64,000 nt of DNA from Hungatella sp. UBA7603 (GTDB lineage Bacteria > Bacillota > Clostridia > Lachnospirales > Lachnospiraceae): contig DLJZ01000029.1 of assembly GCA_002478865.1 (NCBI GenBank), positions 116,253-180,252 on the forward strand, written 5' to 3'. Below, piece after piece: positions 27,901-36,037 of the stretch (within the stretch, counting starts at the first letter, position 1; the number at the start of each line of letters is the position of its first letter). The position numbers were made by a program, and so were the translations under genes. The notes beneath the pieces are model-generated. The model was given only the letters and a program-made list of their open reading frames with translations. It made no database searches and had not been told where the DNA came from.

Positions 27901-28848
27901 CTTGTCTACTATGGTTCCAGCCTGGGCAAGAATTTCTCCCGTTGTGGTATCAATCACATCCTCAGCCAATGTGTGGCCTGTGATACGATTTTTAAAATGA
28001 AGTTTCTTATTGAATTTATATCTTCCGACTTTTGCAAGATCATATCTTCTTGAGTCAAAAAACATGCTGTTTAATAAACTTTCAGCACTATCTACAGATA
28101 AAGGCTCACCTGGACGAATCTTCTTATACAACTCTAATAAGCCGTCCTGGTAATTATCAGAAGTATCTTTACCAAAGCTGGCTAATAATTTTGGTTCTTC
28201 ACCGAACAATTCTATAATCTCTGCATTGGTACCATAACCAAGTGCACGGATCAGTACTGTTACAGGGACCTTTCTGGTTCTATCTACACGTACATAGAAA
28301 ATGTCGTTTGAGTCTGTCTCATACTCCAGCCATGCTCCACGGTTAGGAATAACGGTACACGCATAAAGTTCTTTACCTACTTTATCATGTTCGATACCAT
28401 AATATATACCTGGGGAACGTACTAACTGGGATACAATAACTCGCTCGGCACCATTAATAACGAAGGAACCGGTATCTGTCATAAGTGGTAAATCACCCAT
28501 GAAGATCTCATGTTCATTAATTTCATCTTTATCTTTATTGCAAAGTCTTACCTTTACCTTTAAAGGAGCCGCATAAGTTGCATCTCTTTCCTTGCATTCT
28601 TCTATTGTGTACTTGACATCATCTTTACATAGTGTAAAGTCGACAAATTCAAGACTTAAGTGTCCTGCAAAGTCTGCAATCGGAGAGATGTCTTCAAAGA
28701 CTTCCTTCAATCCTTCATCAAGGAACCACTGATAGGAATTCTTTTGAATCTCAATCAGGTTTGGCATCTCAAGCACTTCTTTTTGTCTTGAGAAACTCAT
28801 TCTCAGGCTCTTACCGGCTGGGACCGGACGCATTCTGCTTTTCTCCAT
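24976..28848 (-). CDS. rpoB: DNA-directed RNA polymerase subunit beta
   Basis: Beta subunit of 1290 aa. The rifampicin-pocket region [41 protein letters not shown] has the wild-type sensitive layout (split here: [12 protein letters not shown] then [12 protein letters not shown]). Other landmarks are [14 protein letters not shown] and the C-terminal [21 protein letters not shown] long acidic tail ([20 protein letters not shown]) extends the C-terminus. The promoter lies about 90-118 nt upstream. rpoC follows by 18 nt. No L7Ae-like gene is present next to rpoC. Confidence 0.98.
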   Translation of the reverse strand: MEKSRMRPVPAGKSLRMSFSRQKEVLEMPNLIEIQKNSYQWFLDEGLKEVFEDISPIADFAGHLSLEFVDFTLCKDDVKYTIEECKERDATYAAPLKVKVRLCNKDKDEINEHEIFMGDLPLMTDTGSFVINGAERVIVSQLVRSPGIYYGIEHDKVGKELYACTVIPNRGAWLEYETDSNDIFYVRVDRTRKVPVTVLIRALGYGTNAEIIELFGEEPKLLASFGKDTSDNYQDGLLELYKKIRPGEPLSVDSAESLLNSMFFDSRRYDLAKVGRYKFNKKLHFKNRITGHTLAEDVIDTTTGEILAQAGTIVDKQLAEAIQNAAVPFVWLEGVERKQKVLSNLMVDLSAHVSFDPKDAGVTELVFYPALEKILAEVGSDDQEALKKAIHRNLNELVPKHVTKEDILASINYNIHLEEQVGMADDIDHLGNRRIRAVGELLQNQYRIGLSRMERVVRERMTTQDMDGITPQSLINIKPVTAAVKEFFGSSQLSQFMDQNNPLAELTHKRRLSALGPGGLSRDRAGFEVRDVHYTHYGRMCPIETPEGPNIGLINSLATYARVNQYGFVEAPYRLLDKTDAQNPVVTDDVIYLTADEEDNFVVAQANEPLDDEGHFVHKNISGRYREETSEFQRKNIDLMDVSPKMVFSVATAMIPFLENDDANRALMGSNMQRQAVPLLTTDAPAVGTGMEAKAAVDSGVCVIAKNTGVVERSASNEIVIRRDSDGGKDVYRLTKFKRSNQSNCYNQKPIVFKNNHVIKGEVIADGPSTQNGEIALGKNPLIGFMTWEGYNYEDAVLLSERLVQEDVYTSVHIEEYEAEARDTKLGPEEITRDVPGVGEDALKDLDERGIIRIGAEVRAGDILVGKVTPKGETELTAEERLLRAIFGEKAREVRDTSLKVPHGAYGIIVDAKVFTRENGDELSPGVNETVRIYIAQKRKISVGDKMAGRHGNKGVVSRVLPVEDMPFLPNGRPLDIVLNPLGVPSRMNIGQVLEIHLSLAARALGFNVSTPVFDGANEIDIMDTLDMANDYVNMSWSDFQDKYKDISKPEVLEYLNEHLEHRELWKGVPINRDGKVRLRDGRTGEYFDSAVTIGHMHYLKLHHLVDDKIHARSTGPYSLVTQQPLGGKAQFGGQRFGEMEVWALEAYGASYTLQEIMTVKSDDVVGRVKTYEAIIKGENIPEPGIPESFKVLLKELQSLALDVRLLRDDNTEVQFNENTDYEETDLRSIIEGDRRYREDEPFAEFGYQKQEFKDNELVAVVEEEVDEVDEVDDSIEDFDDVELEDSDEE

Positions 28849-28937
28849 TGACGTTTCACCCCTGTTTTCTTTCTAATTGTTTCTTTTGGGCATAGATGTC
28901 CCTACAAGGCACACAAAGCCACAATAGTGCACATTCC

Positions 28938-28966
28938 ATAATATCATAGCGTTGTCAAGGTGTCAA
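28938..28966 (-). promoter_or_regulatory. Promoter of rpoBC
   Basis: TTGACA (28966-28961), 17-nt spacer, TATTAT (28943-28938) on the minus strand, 90 nt before the rpoB start. A second TTGACA copy lies 8 nt further downstream. No upstream rplL is present: the operon begins here with rpoB. Confidence 0.65.
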
Positions 28967-28977
28967 GCATTTTTTGC

Positions 28978-29006
28978 TTGTATTTACCAAGAAAACGTGA
29001 TATACT
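28978..29006 (+). promoter_or_regulatory. Promoter of the small membrane protein gene
   Basis: TTGTAT, 17-nt spacer, TATACT, divergent from and nearly abutting the rpoB promoter (a 12-nt gap between the -35 elements). Confidence 0.5.
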
Positions 29007-29054
29007 ATCACAGATAGGCCCAATTTACAAAATGAACTATTGGAGGTATTCCCG

Positions 29055-29504
29055 GTGAGCACATTTTTAAACGTATTAATCGTGATTCTTTTCATCTTAG
29101 TTGTGGCTTTGGCAGTCCTTTACTTTCTTGGCAAGAAGCTGGAAAAGCGTCAGGTGGAACAGCAGCAGGCATTAGAAGCTGCAGCACAGACCGTTAACAT
29201 GCTGGTTATTGATAAGAAAAAGATGAAGCTAAAGGATGCCGGACTTCCTAAGATTGTGTACGAACAAACACCAAAGTATATGCGCAGAACAAAGCTGCCC
29301 ATTGTAAAGGCTAAGATCGGACCAAAGGTAATGACACTGATTGCAGATGCCAAGGTTTTCGAAGTCCTTCCTATTAAGACAGAAGCAAAGGTTGTGATCA
29401 GCGGTATTTACATAACCGAGATCAAGAGCCTCCGAGGCAAAGCAGTTCCTCCAGCTCCAAAGAAGAAGTCATTTTGGGACAGGTTTAAGAAAAACAAAAA
29501 ATAA
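29055..29504 (+). CDS. Single-pass membrane protein of unknown function, divergent from rpoB
   Basis: Small protein of 149 aa. GTG 29055 is chosen because GGAGG lies 8 nt upstream; the TTG at 29040 overlaps that site. One membrane helix (about 6-26) at the N-terminus, a short Gln/Ala-rich helix (about 30-47), then a compact basic domain (about 48-125) with alternating hydrophobics (VMTLIADAKVFEVLPIKTEAKVVISGIYI), and a very basic tail (KKKSFWDRFKKNKK). The topology suggests a short outside N-terminus and a basic cytoplasmic domain, which could bind nucleic acid or acidic lipid; this is inference. I do not recognise the family. Own promoter and strong terminator. Confidence 0.8.
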   Translation: MSTFLNVLIVILFILVVALAVLYFLGKKLEKRQVEQQQALEAAAQTVNMLVIDKKKMKLKDAGLPKIVYEQTPKYMRRTKLPIVKAKIGPKVMTLIADAKVFEVLPIKTEAKVVISGIYITEIKSLRGKAVPPAPKKKSFWDRFKKNKK

Positions 29505-29538
29505 GAAGTGATTCCCATCACCGGAAGGTTCTGTGGCG

Positions 29539-29578
29539 AATGCCCAGGGAGCGAGATATCTCGCACCTGGGCATTTTT
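29539..29578 (+). terminator. Terminator after the small membrane protein gene
   Basis: Stem AATGCCCAGG/CCTGGGCATT enclosing the palindrome GCGAGATATCTCGC, then TTTTT. Strong. Confidence 0.88.
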
Positions 29579-29623
29579 GTGTGCTTATATACTAAAAACT
29601 TTGAAAGAGTCTGAAAAATCAGC

Positions 29624-29651
29624 TTGACAATGCATGAATTCATGATATAAT
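29624..29651 (+). promoter_or_regulatory. Superoxide dismutase promoter with palindrome in the spacer
   Basis: TTGACA (29624-29629), 16-nt spacer, TATAAT (29646-29651). The spacer holds the perfect 12-bp palindrome CATGAATTCATG, and just downstream is GTTAG-N6-CTAAC (about 29666-29681). Both are possible operator sites. Confidence 0.65.
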
Positions 29652-29737
29652 GAACTTACAAACAAGTTAGCAATGACTAACCAAATAACAAATACGAACT
29701 ATTGAAAATAAATTACGGAACCGAAAGGAGAACTACT

Positions 29738-30358
29738 ATGTTTAATCAAATCCAATTACCTTATGCTTATGACGCTTTAGACCCCCATATCGATGCTCTT
29801 ACAATGGAGACTCATTATTCCAAGCATCATGCAGCTTATACAAAAAATTTAAACGATGCAGCTCAAAAAGCTGGAGTTGAAGATAAAGATATCACACTCT
29901 TACTCTCTTCCTTAGATAAGATCTCTGATGAAGCATTGAGAAAAGCGATCCGCAACAACGGCGGCGGCTTTTACAACCATAATCTGTATTTTAAAACAAT
30001 GAGTCCTAATGGTGGTGGCGAACCGGAAGGCGATCTAAAAGCAGCTCTTAATCAGGCATTTGGTAGTTTCACTGATTTTAAGGATAAATTAAGCGGCTTG
30101 GCCGTAGGACAGTTTGGTTCTGGCTGGGGCTGGCTCTCAAGTGACCGAAACGGAAAATTAATTCTTTCCTCTAGCCCAAATCAGGATAATCCTCTTATGG
30201 AAGGCAATGGTCACGTTCCCCTTTTAGGCATTGATGTTTGGGAACACGCTTATTACTTAAAGTATAAGAACCTAAGAGCTGATTACATCAAAGCTTTCTT
30301 TGAAGTTGTTGACTGGAAGGCCGTGTCTGATAATTACGTTAACGTAATTAAGGGCTAA
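29738..30358 (+). CDS. sodA: Superoxide dismutase, Fe/Mn family
   Basis: Cytoplasmic enzyme of 206 aa converting superoxide to hydrogen peroxide and oxygen. ATG 29738 has AAGGAG 7 nt upstream; the frame extends to 29702 but without a site. The four metal ligands are His26 (METHYSKHH), His81 (GGFYNHNLYF), Asp166 and His170 (IDVWEHAYYLKYKN). Gly in the GGGFYNH segment and NQDNPLM are closer to manganese than to iron enzymes, but many anaerobe enzymes are cambialistic, so the metal is uncertain. Monocistronic, between strong terminators. Confidence 0.93.
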   Translation: MFNQIQLPYAYDALDPHIDALTMETHYSKHHAAYTKNLNDAAQKAGVEDKDITLLLSSLDKISDEALRKAIRNNGGGFYNHNLYFKTMSPNGGGEPEGDLKAALNQAFGSFTDFKDKLSGLAVGQFGSGWGWLSSDRNGKLILSSSPNQDNPLMEGNGHVPLLGIDVWEHAYYLKYKNLRADYIKAFFEVVDWKAVSDNYVNVIKG

Positions 30359-30417
30359 CAAAAACTGTGATAACCTGTTATTTCAAAAATGTACTCCTCC
30401 AAAATAGACATTACAAA

Positions 30418-30466
30418 TAAAAAGGGAACCGCCTGGTATAAAAATACCGGGCGGTTCCCTTTTTAT
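30418..30466. terminator. Bidirectional terminator between sodA and the DUF1934 gene
   Basis: Long perfect stem AAAGGGAACCGCC/GGCGGTTCCCTTT with a smaller inner GGTAT/ATACC hairpin, and A and T runs on opposite sides, so it can work for both convergent transcripts. Confidence 0.9.
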
Positions 30467-30475
30467 TTGTTTCTT

Positions 30476-30922
30476 TTAATTTAATAGGCGTATATCAGCA
30501 GTGGCTTTTGAATGAATATCTAAATCAATATCACATTCCGAGATATGCTGATAATTAATATCCAAGGAATATGCCACATGGACTCTTAAACGGTCTTCTT
30601 CTTCAATGACTTGGATGTCGTTGGTGCTTAATCCTATCATCAGTTCCCCATAAGGAGTTGCATAGCAGGCAATATTTTTCTTGTTTTTTTCAAACGTCAT
30701 ATGAACGCTGGAACTTCCACGTTTGATGATATCCAGACCGGAAGGACTTATTTTTATGGTATTTTTAATAACTCCTTCAAATCCTTCCTGGATCTCATCA
30801 TATAAAATGTAATGGTTTCCATTTTTAAGAAAGTAATCTCCGGAGGTGATTAGCTCAACGGTATTGTTATCTCCCTCTGCAATCTGTATCCCACTGATAC
30901 TGATAAGGACATCTCTAGTCAT
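30476..30922 (-). CDS. DUF1934 family protein (YwiB-like)
   Basis: Cytoplasmic protein of 148 aa with the calycin-like beta-barrel pattern of DUF1934: alternating beta strands (DVLISISGIQIAEGDNNTVELITSGDYF, TIKISPSGLDIIKRG, VHMTFEKNKK, HVAYSLDINYQHISECDIDLDI). Bacillus YwiB is a family member; no biochemical function is established. Third gene of ddl-murI-DUF1934, 11 nt after murI, suggesting a cell-wall connection through co-expression only. Start ATG 30922 has AAAGGAG upstream. Confidence 0.82.
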   Translation of the reverse strand: MTRDVLISISGIQIAEGDNNTVELITSGDYFLKNGNHYILYDEIQEGFEGVIKNTIKISPSGLDIIKRGSSSVHMTFEKNKKNIACYATPYGELMIGLSTNDIQVIEEEDRLRVHVAYSLDINYQHISECDIDLDIHSKATADIRLLN

Positions 30923-30933
30923 AGTAAACTCCT

Positions 30934-31752
30934 TTAGAAATCTTCAATATTTATCTTCTTTGTCTGCTTTATCTGGTCTGGAAGAATAGAGGAAGCGAAG
31001 TTGGTAAACTTCTCCGCCAGGTCACTGACGTAAAAATGATATTTGTCCTGGAAAGGCTCATCTGTGTCATTTAATAACTGGCTTTCACTTAACACCTGTT
31101 TTAATTCCAGGGCTGTCTCATAAGCTGGGTTTACCAATGTGACCTCAGGACCCATAACTCTTCCAACCGTGGAACGAAGCAGAGGATAATGTGTGCATCC
31201 CAGTACGAGTGTATCAATAAACTTCCCTTTTAATTCAGATAAATATCTGGAAGCAATTTCATCGGTCACAGAATCGTGAAGCAAACCTTCTTCTACCAGG
31301 GGAACAAATAAGGGGCAAGATTTTCCGATTACCTCTATGTCATCTCTCATCTCTTCCATCATCTTGGTATAAACTCCACTTCGGATGGTGCCTTCTGTTC
31401 CGATGATTCCTATCTTTCCGTTCCTGGTGGCTTCCACTGCAGTCTTTGCGCCTGCATGGATAACTCCCATCACAGGGATTTGTAGTTCCTGCTCCACTAT
31501 CTCAAGAGCAAAAGCGGTGGCAGTGTTGCATGCAATCACGATTGCCTTTACATCTTGAGTCATTAAAAAGCGTATGTTCTGTCTGGTGTAGCGGACAATG
31601 GTATCTTTTGATTTGGTGCCATAAGGAACTCTTGCTGTATCACCAAAATATACCAGTCTTTCTTCGGGCATCTGCCTCATAATCTCCCGCACTACCGTAA
31701 GTCCACCTATTCCAGAGTCAAATACTCCGATGGGTGAATTTCTATCTGCCAT
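30934..31752 (-). CDS. murI: Glutamate racemase
   Basis: Cofactor-independent racemase of 272 aa making D-glutamate for peptidoglycan. The two catalytic cysteines are in ACNTATAF (Cys75) and LGCTHYPLL (Cys186); FDSGIGGLTV and FGDTARVPYG are the substrate-binding motifs. ATG 31752 follows AAGGAGAGG. It lies 12 nt after ddl on the same strand, so the two D-amino-acid steps of wall precursor synthesis are made together. Confidence 0.96.
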   Translation of the reverse strand: MADRNSPIGVFDSGIGGLTVVREIMRQMPEERLVYFGDTARVPYGTKSKDTIVRYTRQNIRFLMTQDVKAIVIACNTATAFALEIVEQELQIPVMGVIHAGAKTAVEATRNGKIGIIGTEGTIRSGVYTKMMEEMRDDIEVIGKSCPLFVPLVEEGLLHDSVTDEIASRYLSELKGKFIDTLVLGCTHYPLLRSTVGRVMGPEVTLVNPAYETALELKQVLSESQLLNDTDEPFQDKYHFYVSDLAEKFTNFASSILPDQIKQTKKINIEDF

Positions 31753-31764
31753 GATACCTCTCCT

Positions 31765-32829
31765 TTAGGACTGGGAGCGGTCCGCTGCATGTTTCAGTAG
31801 GCGGTTCACCAGTTCTTCTTTTGTAACGCCTGCAGCTTCCCATAACATAGGATACATGCTGATAGCCGTAAAGCCAGGCATCGTATTGATCTCGTTAAAA
31901 ACTACGGTTCCATCTTCTTTTACAAAGAAATCCACTCTTGCCAGGCCGTACCCATCGACTGCCTCAAAAATAGCGGTTGCAGCACTTCTAATTTTCTCTG
32001 CCGCTCCACCAGGAAGTACTGGATCTACTACAGTTTTAGAATCGGAATTATAATATTTGGCATCAAAATCGTAAAACTCGGCTGCTGCCACAATCTCACC
32101 TACGCCTGAGGCCTGGGTTGGTGTATTTCCTCCACCAAAGACTGCGCATTCAATCTCACGGCCCACAATCATCTCTTCCACTAAAATCTTGCGATCGTGT
32201 TCTCCTGCTAAAATCAGTGCTTCTTTTAATTCCACTGCATTTTCTGCACGGCTTACTCCCTTAGAGGAACCCGCATTGGAAGGCTTAACAAATACCGGAT
32301 AAGTAAATTTATCTTCCACTTTTTTAACGATTGGGTCCAAATCCTGTAATTCACGACGCATCACTGCTACGTAATCCGCTTGTTTGACTCCCAAATCTTT
32401 TACAATAATCTTTGTATATAATTTATCCATGGACACGGCTGATGAAAGAACTCCGCAGCCGACATATGGAATACCAGATAACTCCATAAGCCCCTGAATG
32501 GTTCCGTCCTCTCCATATAATCCATGAAGCACAGGAAATACCACATCAGCTTTTACAAGCTCTGTCTTATCTCCGTCTAGGAGAATCACGCTCTTCATGG
32601 TTGCATCTGGAGATAAAATCGCAGATACGCTGCCATTTTTCCATGTTCCATCTTGAATTGCTTCTATAGTATCTGTCTTGATCCAACGACCTTCTTCCGT
32701 AATTCCAATGAGAATTAGATCGTATGTTTCTCTATTAATATGGTTAATGACATTGATGACCGACATGCAGGAAACCACATGCTCTGATGACTGGCCGCCA
32801 AATAGTACAACCGCATTTTTTTTGCCCAT
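31765..32829 (-). CDS. ddl: D-alanine--D-alanine ligase
   Basis: ATP-grasp ligase of 354 aa forming the D-Ala-D-Ala end of the peptidoglycan stem. FGGQSSEHVVS (N-terminal), FVKPSNAGSSKGVSRAEN (ATP-grasp), LARVDFFVKEDGTVVFNEINTMPGFT (metal and active-site end) are complete. VanA-type relatives favour D-lactate; I cannot settle specificity by eye, but a single copy next to murI fits the housekeeping enzyme. First gene of the operon, reading away from spoIIR. Confidence 0.95.
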   Translation of the reverse strand: MGKKNAVVLFGGQSSEHVVSCMSVINVINHINRETYDLILIGITEEGRWIKTDTIEAIQDGTWKNGSVSAILSPDATMKSVILLDGDKTELVKADVVFPVLHGLYGEDGTIQGLMELSGIPYVGCGVLSSAVSMDKLYTKIIVKDLGVKQADYVAVMRRELQDLDPIVKKVEDKFTYPVFVKPSNAGSSKGVSRAENAVELKEALILAGEHDRKILVEEMIVGREIECAVFGGGNTPTQASGVGEIVAAAEFYDFDAKYYNSDSKTVVDPVLPGGAAEKIRSAATAIFEAVDGYGLARVDFFVKEDGTVVFNEINTMPGFTAISMYPMLWEAAGVTKEELVNRLLKHAADRSQS

Positions 32830-32863
32830 TTTAATCTCCTCACCAATTTCTTGATTTTACAGC

Positions 32864-32893
32864 GTTTATATTATAGCACATATGGTTACAATT
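32864..32893 (+). promoter_or_regulatory. Possible sigma-F promoter of spoIIR
   Basis: GTTTA, 15-nt spacer, GGTTACAATT, resembling the forespore sigma-F pattern (GYATA / GGNRANAHTR) with one mismatch in the -35 and two in the -10. Placed 32 nt before the spoIIR start; spoIIR is a classical sigma-F gene in Bacillus. Confidence 0.35.
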
Positions 32894-32897
32894 ACAA
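32870..32897 (-). promoter_or_regulatory. Promoter of ddl-murI-DUF1934
   Basis: TTGTAA, 16-nt spacer, TATAAT on the minus strand, 40 nt before the ddl start. Confidence 0.5.
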
Positions 32898-32925
32898 ATA
32901 GAATCCAAAAAAAAGGAGAACACCC

Positions 32926-33585
32926 ATGAAACAGAAACGTGATTTATTCTTATGTATTACATGCTTATTGCTTGCACTTTTATTTTCAATGTCAAAGGAA
33001 AGAGGCGCAGAGGAAGCCATGGCCGCGCGAATCGCACCTGAAATTCTTCGTTTCCATGTTCTTGCTAACAGCGACAGTACAGAGGATCAAAATTTAAAAT
33101 TAAAGGTACGCACCCTACTCTTAAACACAATATATGAGGAAATGGGAGAAAATGCATCTTTAGAAGAGACAAAAAAATACGTCCGGTCCCATAAGGACAG
33201 TTTAGAGAAAAAGGCAGAAATGTACATGAAGACTTTGGGATACGATTATCCCGCACATATGGAACTGGCTAACACTTATTTTCCTACCAAAACCTATGGT
33301 GATATGGTATTCCCTTGTGGCACTTATGAAGCTGTCAGGGTAAAAATAGGCGAAGGCAAAGGACGCAACTGGTGGTGTGTCCTTTATCCTCCGCTCTGTT
33401 TTGTGGATTCGTCTTATGCAGTTGTTCCAGATACCTCAAAAGAGATACTAAGAGAATCCTTAGATCCATCGGATTATTTAAAATTAAGTACGGAAAATCC
33501 AAAGATCCATGTTCGGTTAAAGCTTGTGGATCTACTAAAGAAGCAGGAAGAGCTTAAAGAGCCTATTTCTGAGAATCAGAAATAA
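32926..33585 (+). CDS. spoIIR: Stage II sporulation protein R
   Basis: Exported signalling protein of 219 aa. In Bacillus it is made in the forespore and triggers SpoIIGA to process pro-sigma-E in the mother cell. An N-terminal hydrophobic signal (about 7-21) is followed by the SpoIIR domain: RFHVLANSDSTEDQNLKLKVR, PTKTYGDMVFPCGTYEAVRVKIGEGKGRNWWCVLYPPLCF. This is good evidence that the organism belongs to an endospore-forming lineage. AAAAGGAG precedes the ATG. Its last 23 nt overlap the convergent TolC-like gene. Confidence 0.94.
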   Translation: MKQKRDLFLCITCLLLALLFSMSKERGAEEAMAARIAPEILRFHVLANSDSTEDQNLKLKVRTLLLNTIYEEMGENASLEETKKYVRSHKDSLEKKAEMYMKTLGYDYPAHMELANTYFPTKTYGDMVFPCGTYEAVRVKIGEGKGRNWWCVLYPPLCFVDSSYAVVPDTSKEILRESLDPSDYLKLSTENPKIHVRLKLVDLLKKQEELKEPISENQK

Positions 33586-34783
33586 TACCTTTTACTGCCC
33601 ACTGATATGTGGTGTAAGCCTGATACAAATCTGTATATGCGCTTCCTTTGGCCCCCTCTGCCTGTAAAAATGCCATCTGAGACTGGAGGTATGTAATTTT
33701 ACTTAGCATACCCATCTGGAAGGAGCGCTCGGCTTTTCCATTGTCTAGTCCTGCCTTCTCATAGGAAGTGAGAGCTGCTTCGTAGGCTGTTTTGGCTTGC
33801 TTTAGATTTTGATAGAGTGACTGCATGGTGGCTGCCACATTTTGTTCCCCTTCGGATACACTTGCTTGTTTGTTTTGCATGCCAGTAGTCGTCTTGTTGG
33901 AATTTGCTCGGCGCATATTAATAAGGTCATAGTTATTTCCAATGGCCTTTGCTGTATCAGCCTGAAGGTCGATGGCGGAAACGGCCTGAAGGTCAAGTTC
34001 TGGGAGGCCTCCGATCTCAGGAGACGCATCTGCTGAATATCCGGTCATCAGACCCAGAGAACGGCTCAGGCCATCAACCGTATGATCCAGACTTAAAAGA
34101 GAGGACTGTGCGGAAAGTAAATCCTTTTTCGCAGACAACACATCGGTTTGTGTTGCAGTTCCTATCTTCAAACCTAATTCCTGCGCCTCACAAGCAGAAT
34201 TGCTTAATTCGGTTGCCTTTTGAAGTAGTGCCCTGTTTGCAACAGCACTGTTATATCCTATTATAACCTGGTCGGCAAAATACTCATATTGCCTTGAAGC
34301 TTGTGTAATACCAGTGTTAATCTTCGAATTAGGCTGTTTTAGCTTCTCAATGGTCCTTTGCATTTGCTCCGCATTGGACTTAATACCCTTTACCGACCCC
34401 TCCACAATCTTATATAGAGGTTCCCCAGTCTCATCATCTATCAGACCAGTAGGCTTAAGTGCTTTGGCTTGATCCTCAAGATTCTTGATGGTATTTTTCA
34501 TCTCAATGCCACTAATCTCAGCATAAACGTACTCTAGATTTTCCACATTTAGATTAATTGAATCTACTATATTCTGCAAATCCGGATTAAAATACCTTAC
34601 CAAATTAGAAAGTTCATCAAATTCAATGGTTTTATCATTTAATTTGCTCCACTGTTCTACTGTTATCCCTTCAGGAATAGGTTTTTCTGCCTGCCCCGGT
34701 CCAACAGCACCATAGGCTGGAAGAACCGATGAAGTTGCAAGCAATGTGGCTAGACAAATTGGCCAAACTTTTTTATTTTTCAT
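33563..34783 (-). CDS. TolC-like (outer-membrane-efflux-family) protein 2 of the RND operon
   Basis: Exported protein of 406 aa with a signal peptide (residues 1-25, cleaved near AYGAVG). Long helical segments and SACEAQELGLKIGTATQTDVLSAKKDLL resemble the tandem coiled-coil repeats of the TolC/OEP family (PF02321). It shares the opening pattern EQWSKLNDKTIEFDELSNLVRYFNPDL with its neighbour, so the two are diverged duplicates. Last gene of the efflux operon, 4 nt after the first TolC-like gene. In a monoderm it cannot form an outer-membrane channel; it may bridge the thick wall or act as a wall-side adapter. Role inferred. Confidence 0.78.
   Translation of the reverse strand: MKNKKVWPICLATLLATSSVLPAYGAVGPGQAEKPIPEGITVEQWSKLNDKTIEFDELSNLVRYFNPDLQNIVDSINLNVENLEYVYAEISGIEMKNTIKNLEDQAKALKPTGLIDDETGEPLYKIVEGSVKGIKSNAEQMQRTIEKLKQPNSKINTGITQASRQYEYFADQVIIGYNSAVANRALLQKATELSNSACEAQELGLKIGTATQTDVLSAKKDLLSAQSSLLSLDHTVDGLSRSLGLMTGYSADASPEIGGLPELDLQAVSAIDLQADTAKAIGNNYDLINMRRANSNKTTTGMQNKQASVSEGEQNVAATMQSLYQNLKQAKTAYEAALTSYEKAGLDNGKAERSFQMGMLSKITYLQSQMAFLQAEGAKGSAYTDLYQAYTTYQWAVKGIISDSQK
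33564..33584. repeat. Inverted repeat covering both convergent stop codons
   Basis: TATTTCTGA-GAA-TCAGAAATA: 9-bp perfect arms, 3-nt loop. Both spoIIR and the TolC-like gene end inside it, so both proteins end in similar residues (ISENQK and ISDSQK). Short T-rich flanks may allow weak bidirectional termination. Confidence 0.7.
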
Positions 34784-34787
34784 ATCA

Positions 34788-35936
34788 TCAGCCTCCCGCC
34801 GAAGCTAGCCCGTTTATCGCATTGTCATAGGTTTGAACCGCCTGAAATAGGGTAAGTTGTGCTTTTTTTAAGGCAATGCTTTTTGTATTGAATGCATTTT
34901 TTTGCTTCATGTAATCCAATCTGCTTAATGTGCCTACCTGCTGCTTATGTTCTGCTGTCTCCATATTTTTGCTTTCCAGTTCAAGCTCAGCCGTTGCCTG
35001 GTCAAAAGATGCCTTCGCCTGCAATACAGCCTGATGAGACTTTACTAGTTCCGATTTTATAGTCTGCTCATTGTTGGAAACTGTTCTCTTTAATGTTTCT
35101 TTCGTAATCTCTGCGGTGGCATTGTTAAGCTTTCGTCTATTAATTTTTAAAGTGTAATTATTATTAAGGGCGGGCTCTATATCAGCTTCCGGATTCATAG
35201 CTGCAATGCGATCAAAATTAACAGCTGGGATATCCTGAATTTCAGGAATATCATTGTACTTCCAACCAAGCATGATTAGAAGTTTTTGTCTCGTTTCTTC
35301 TACCGTCCCAGTCAGTTTTTCAATAGAAGCCTGAGCAGTCTGAACACTCTCTTTTGCTCCCAGTACATCAGACTGGGTAACCATACCCGCTCCCTGCTTT
35401 ATGAGAGCAGATTGGTACTGAGCTTCTAAAAATTCAATACCGTCTTTCGCTGATTCCAGTTCAAGTTTTTGCTGAAAGTAAGATATCATGGAGGACTGTG
35501 CCGAAGCCACTAAATTAGCTTCCTGCTGATCATAGGTGAGCTGGTGCACCGTTAAGTCTTCTGTGTTCTTATCAGCAGCTTCATCTGCCTGAGCCGCTGC
35601 CACTGCACTCTGGGCATCTGTTGCTGCGTTATCACCTGAAATATTGCTTCTGGCATCACTGGCTGCATCCCGATAGTACTGAGCATACTGATCGCTAGTG
35701 ATTTTGTCGTCCTTTTTCTTATCATTGATATCAAGCTGATTCTTCTGAACCGTCACATTATACTCGCGAATCAGGCCTGATAGTTCATCGTATTCCATCA
35801 CATTGTCCCTAAGCTTTGCCCACTCTTCCGGGGTTCTTGAAAACTCCGGACTGCCGGCCCATGCAGTCGCTGCTGGTCCGGAAAAAGCGAGCACTGCACT
35901 AAGACAACATGCACTGATCAGTTTCCACTTTCTCAT
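34788..35936 (-). CDS. TolC-like (outer-membrane-efflux-family) protein 1 of the RND operon
   Basis: Exported protein of 382 aa with a signal peptide (MRKWKLISACCLSAVLAFSG..., cleavage near AWAGS). Conserved opening EEWAKLRDNVMEYDELSGLIREYN, then mostly alpha-helical Ala/Gln-rich coiled coils; GAGMVTQSDVLGAKESVQTAQ matches the TolC/OEP repeat. The absence of long beta-barrel stretches agrees with a monoderm version. It follows the RND gene after a 101-nt gap that contains a 10-bp-stem hairpin, unlike the tight spacing elsewhere in the operon. With its paralogue it may make a two-part extracytoplasmic conduit. Confidence 0.78.
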   Translation of the reverse strand: MRKWKLISACCLSAVLAFSGPAATAWAGSPEFSRTPEEWAKLRDNVMEYDELSGLIREYNVTVQKNQLDINDKKKDDKITSDQYAQYYRDAASDARSNISGDNAATDAQSAVAAAQADEAADKNTEDLTVHQLTYDQQEANLVASAQSSMISYFQQKLELESAKDGIEFLEAQYQSALIKQGAGMVTQSDVLGAKESVQTAQASIEKLTGTVEETRQKLLIMLGWKYNDIPEIQDIPAVNFDRIAAMNPEADIEPALNNNYTLKINRRKLNNATAEITKETLKRTVSNNEQTIKSELVKSHQAVLQAKASFDQATAELELESKNMETAEHKQQVGTLSRLDYMKQKNAFNTKSIALKKAQLTLFQAVQTYDNAINGLASAGG

Positions 35937-35978
35937 CCTTAATCCTCCTTATTTGGTAATTCTATGATATCACAATCC

Positions 35979-36030
35979 AGACCCTGCCAGCAAACCACTT
36001 TCTTCCATACCTGGAAATCAGGCAGGGTCT
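35979..36030 (-). promoter_or_regulatory. Hairpin between the RND gene and the TolC-like genes
   Basis: Perfect 10-bp stem AGACCCTGCC/GGCAGGGTCT with a 32-nt loop that can pair further (CCAG/CTGG). No T run follows, so an mRNA processing or attenuation element that sets the pump-to-TolC ratio is more likely than a full terminator. Confidence 0.5.
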
Positions 36031-36037
36031 TGGAGAT

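Noticed and set aside
31765..32829. VanA-type D-Ala-D-Lac ligase
   Set aside because: Single copy in an operon with murI and no vanH, vanX or vanRS genes; housekeeping ddl is simpler.
33563..35936. Outer-membrane channel proving a diderm
   Set aside because: OEP-like proteins occur in some monoderm Clostridia, no LPS or BAM genes are here, and beta-barrel strands are not apparent.
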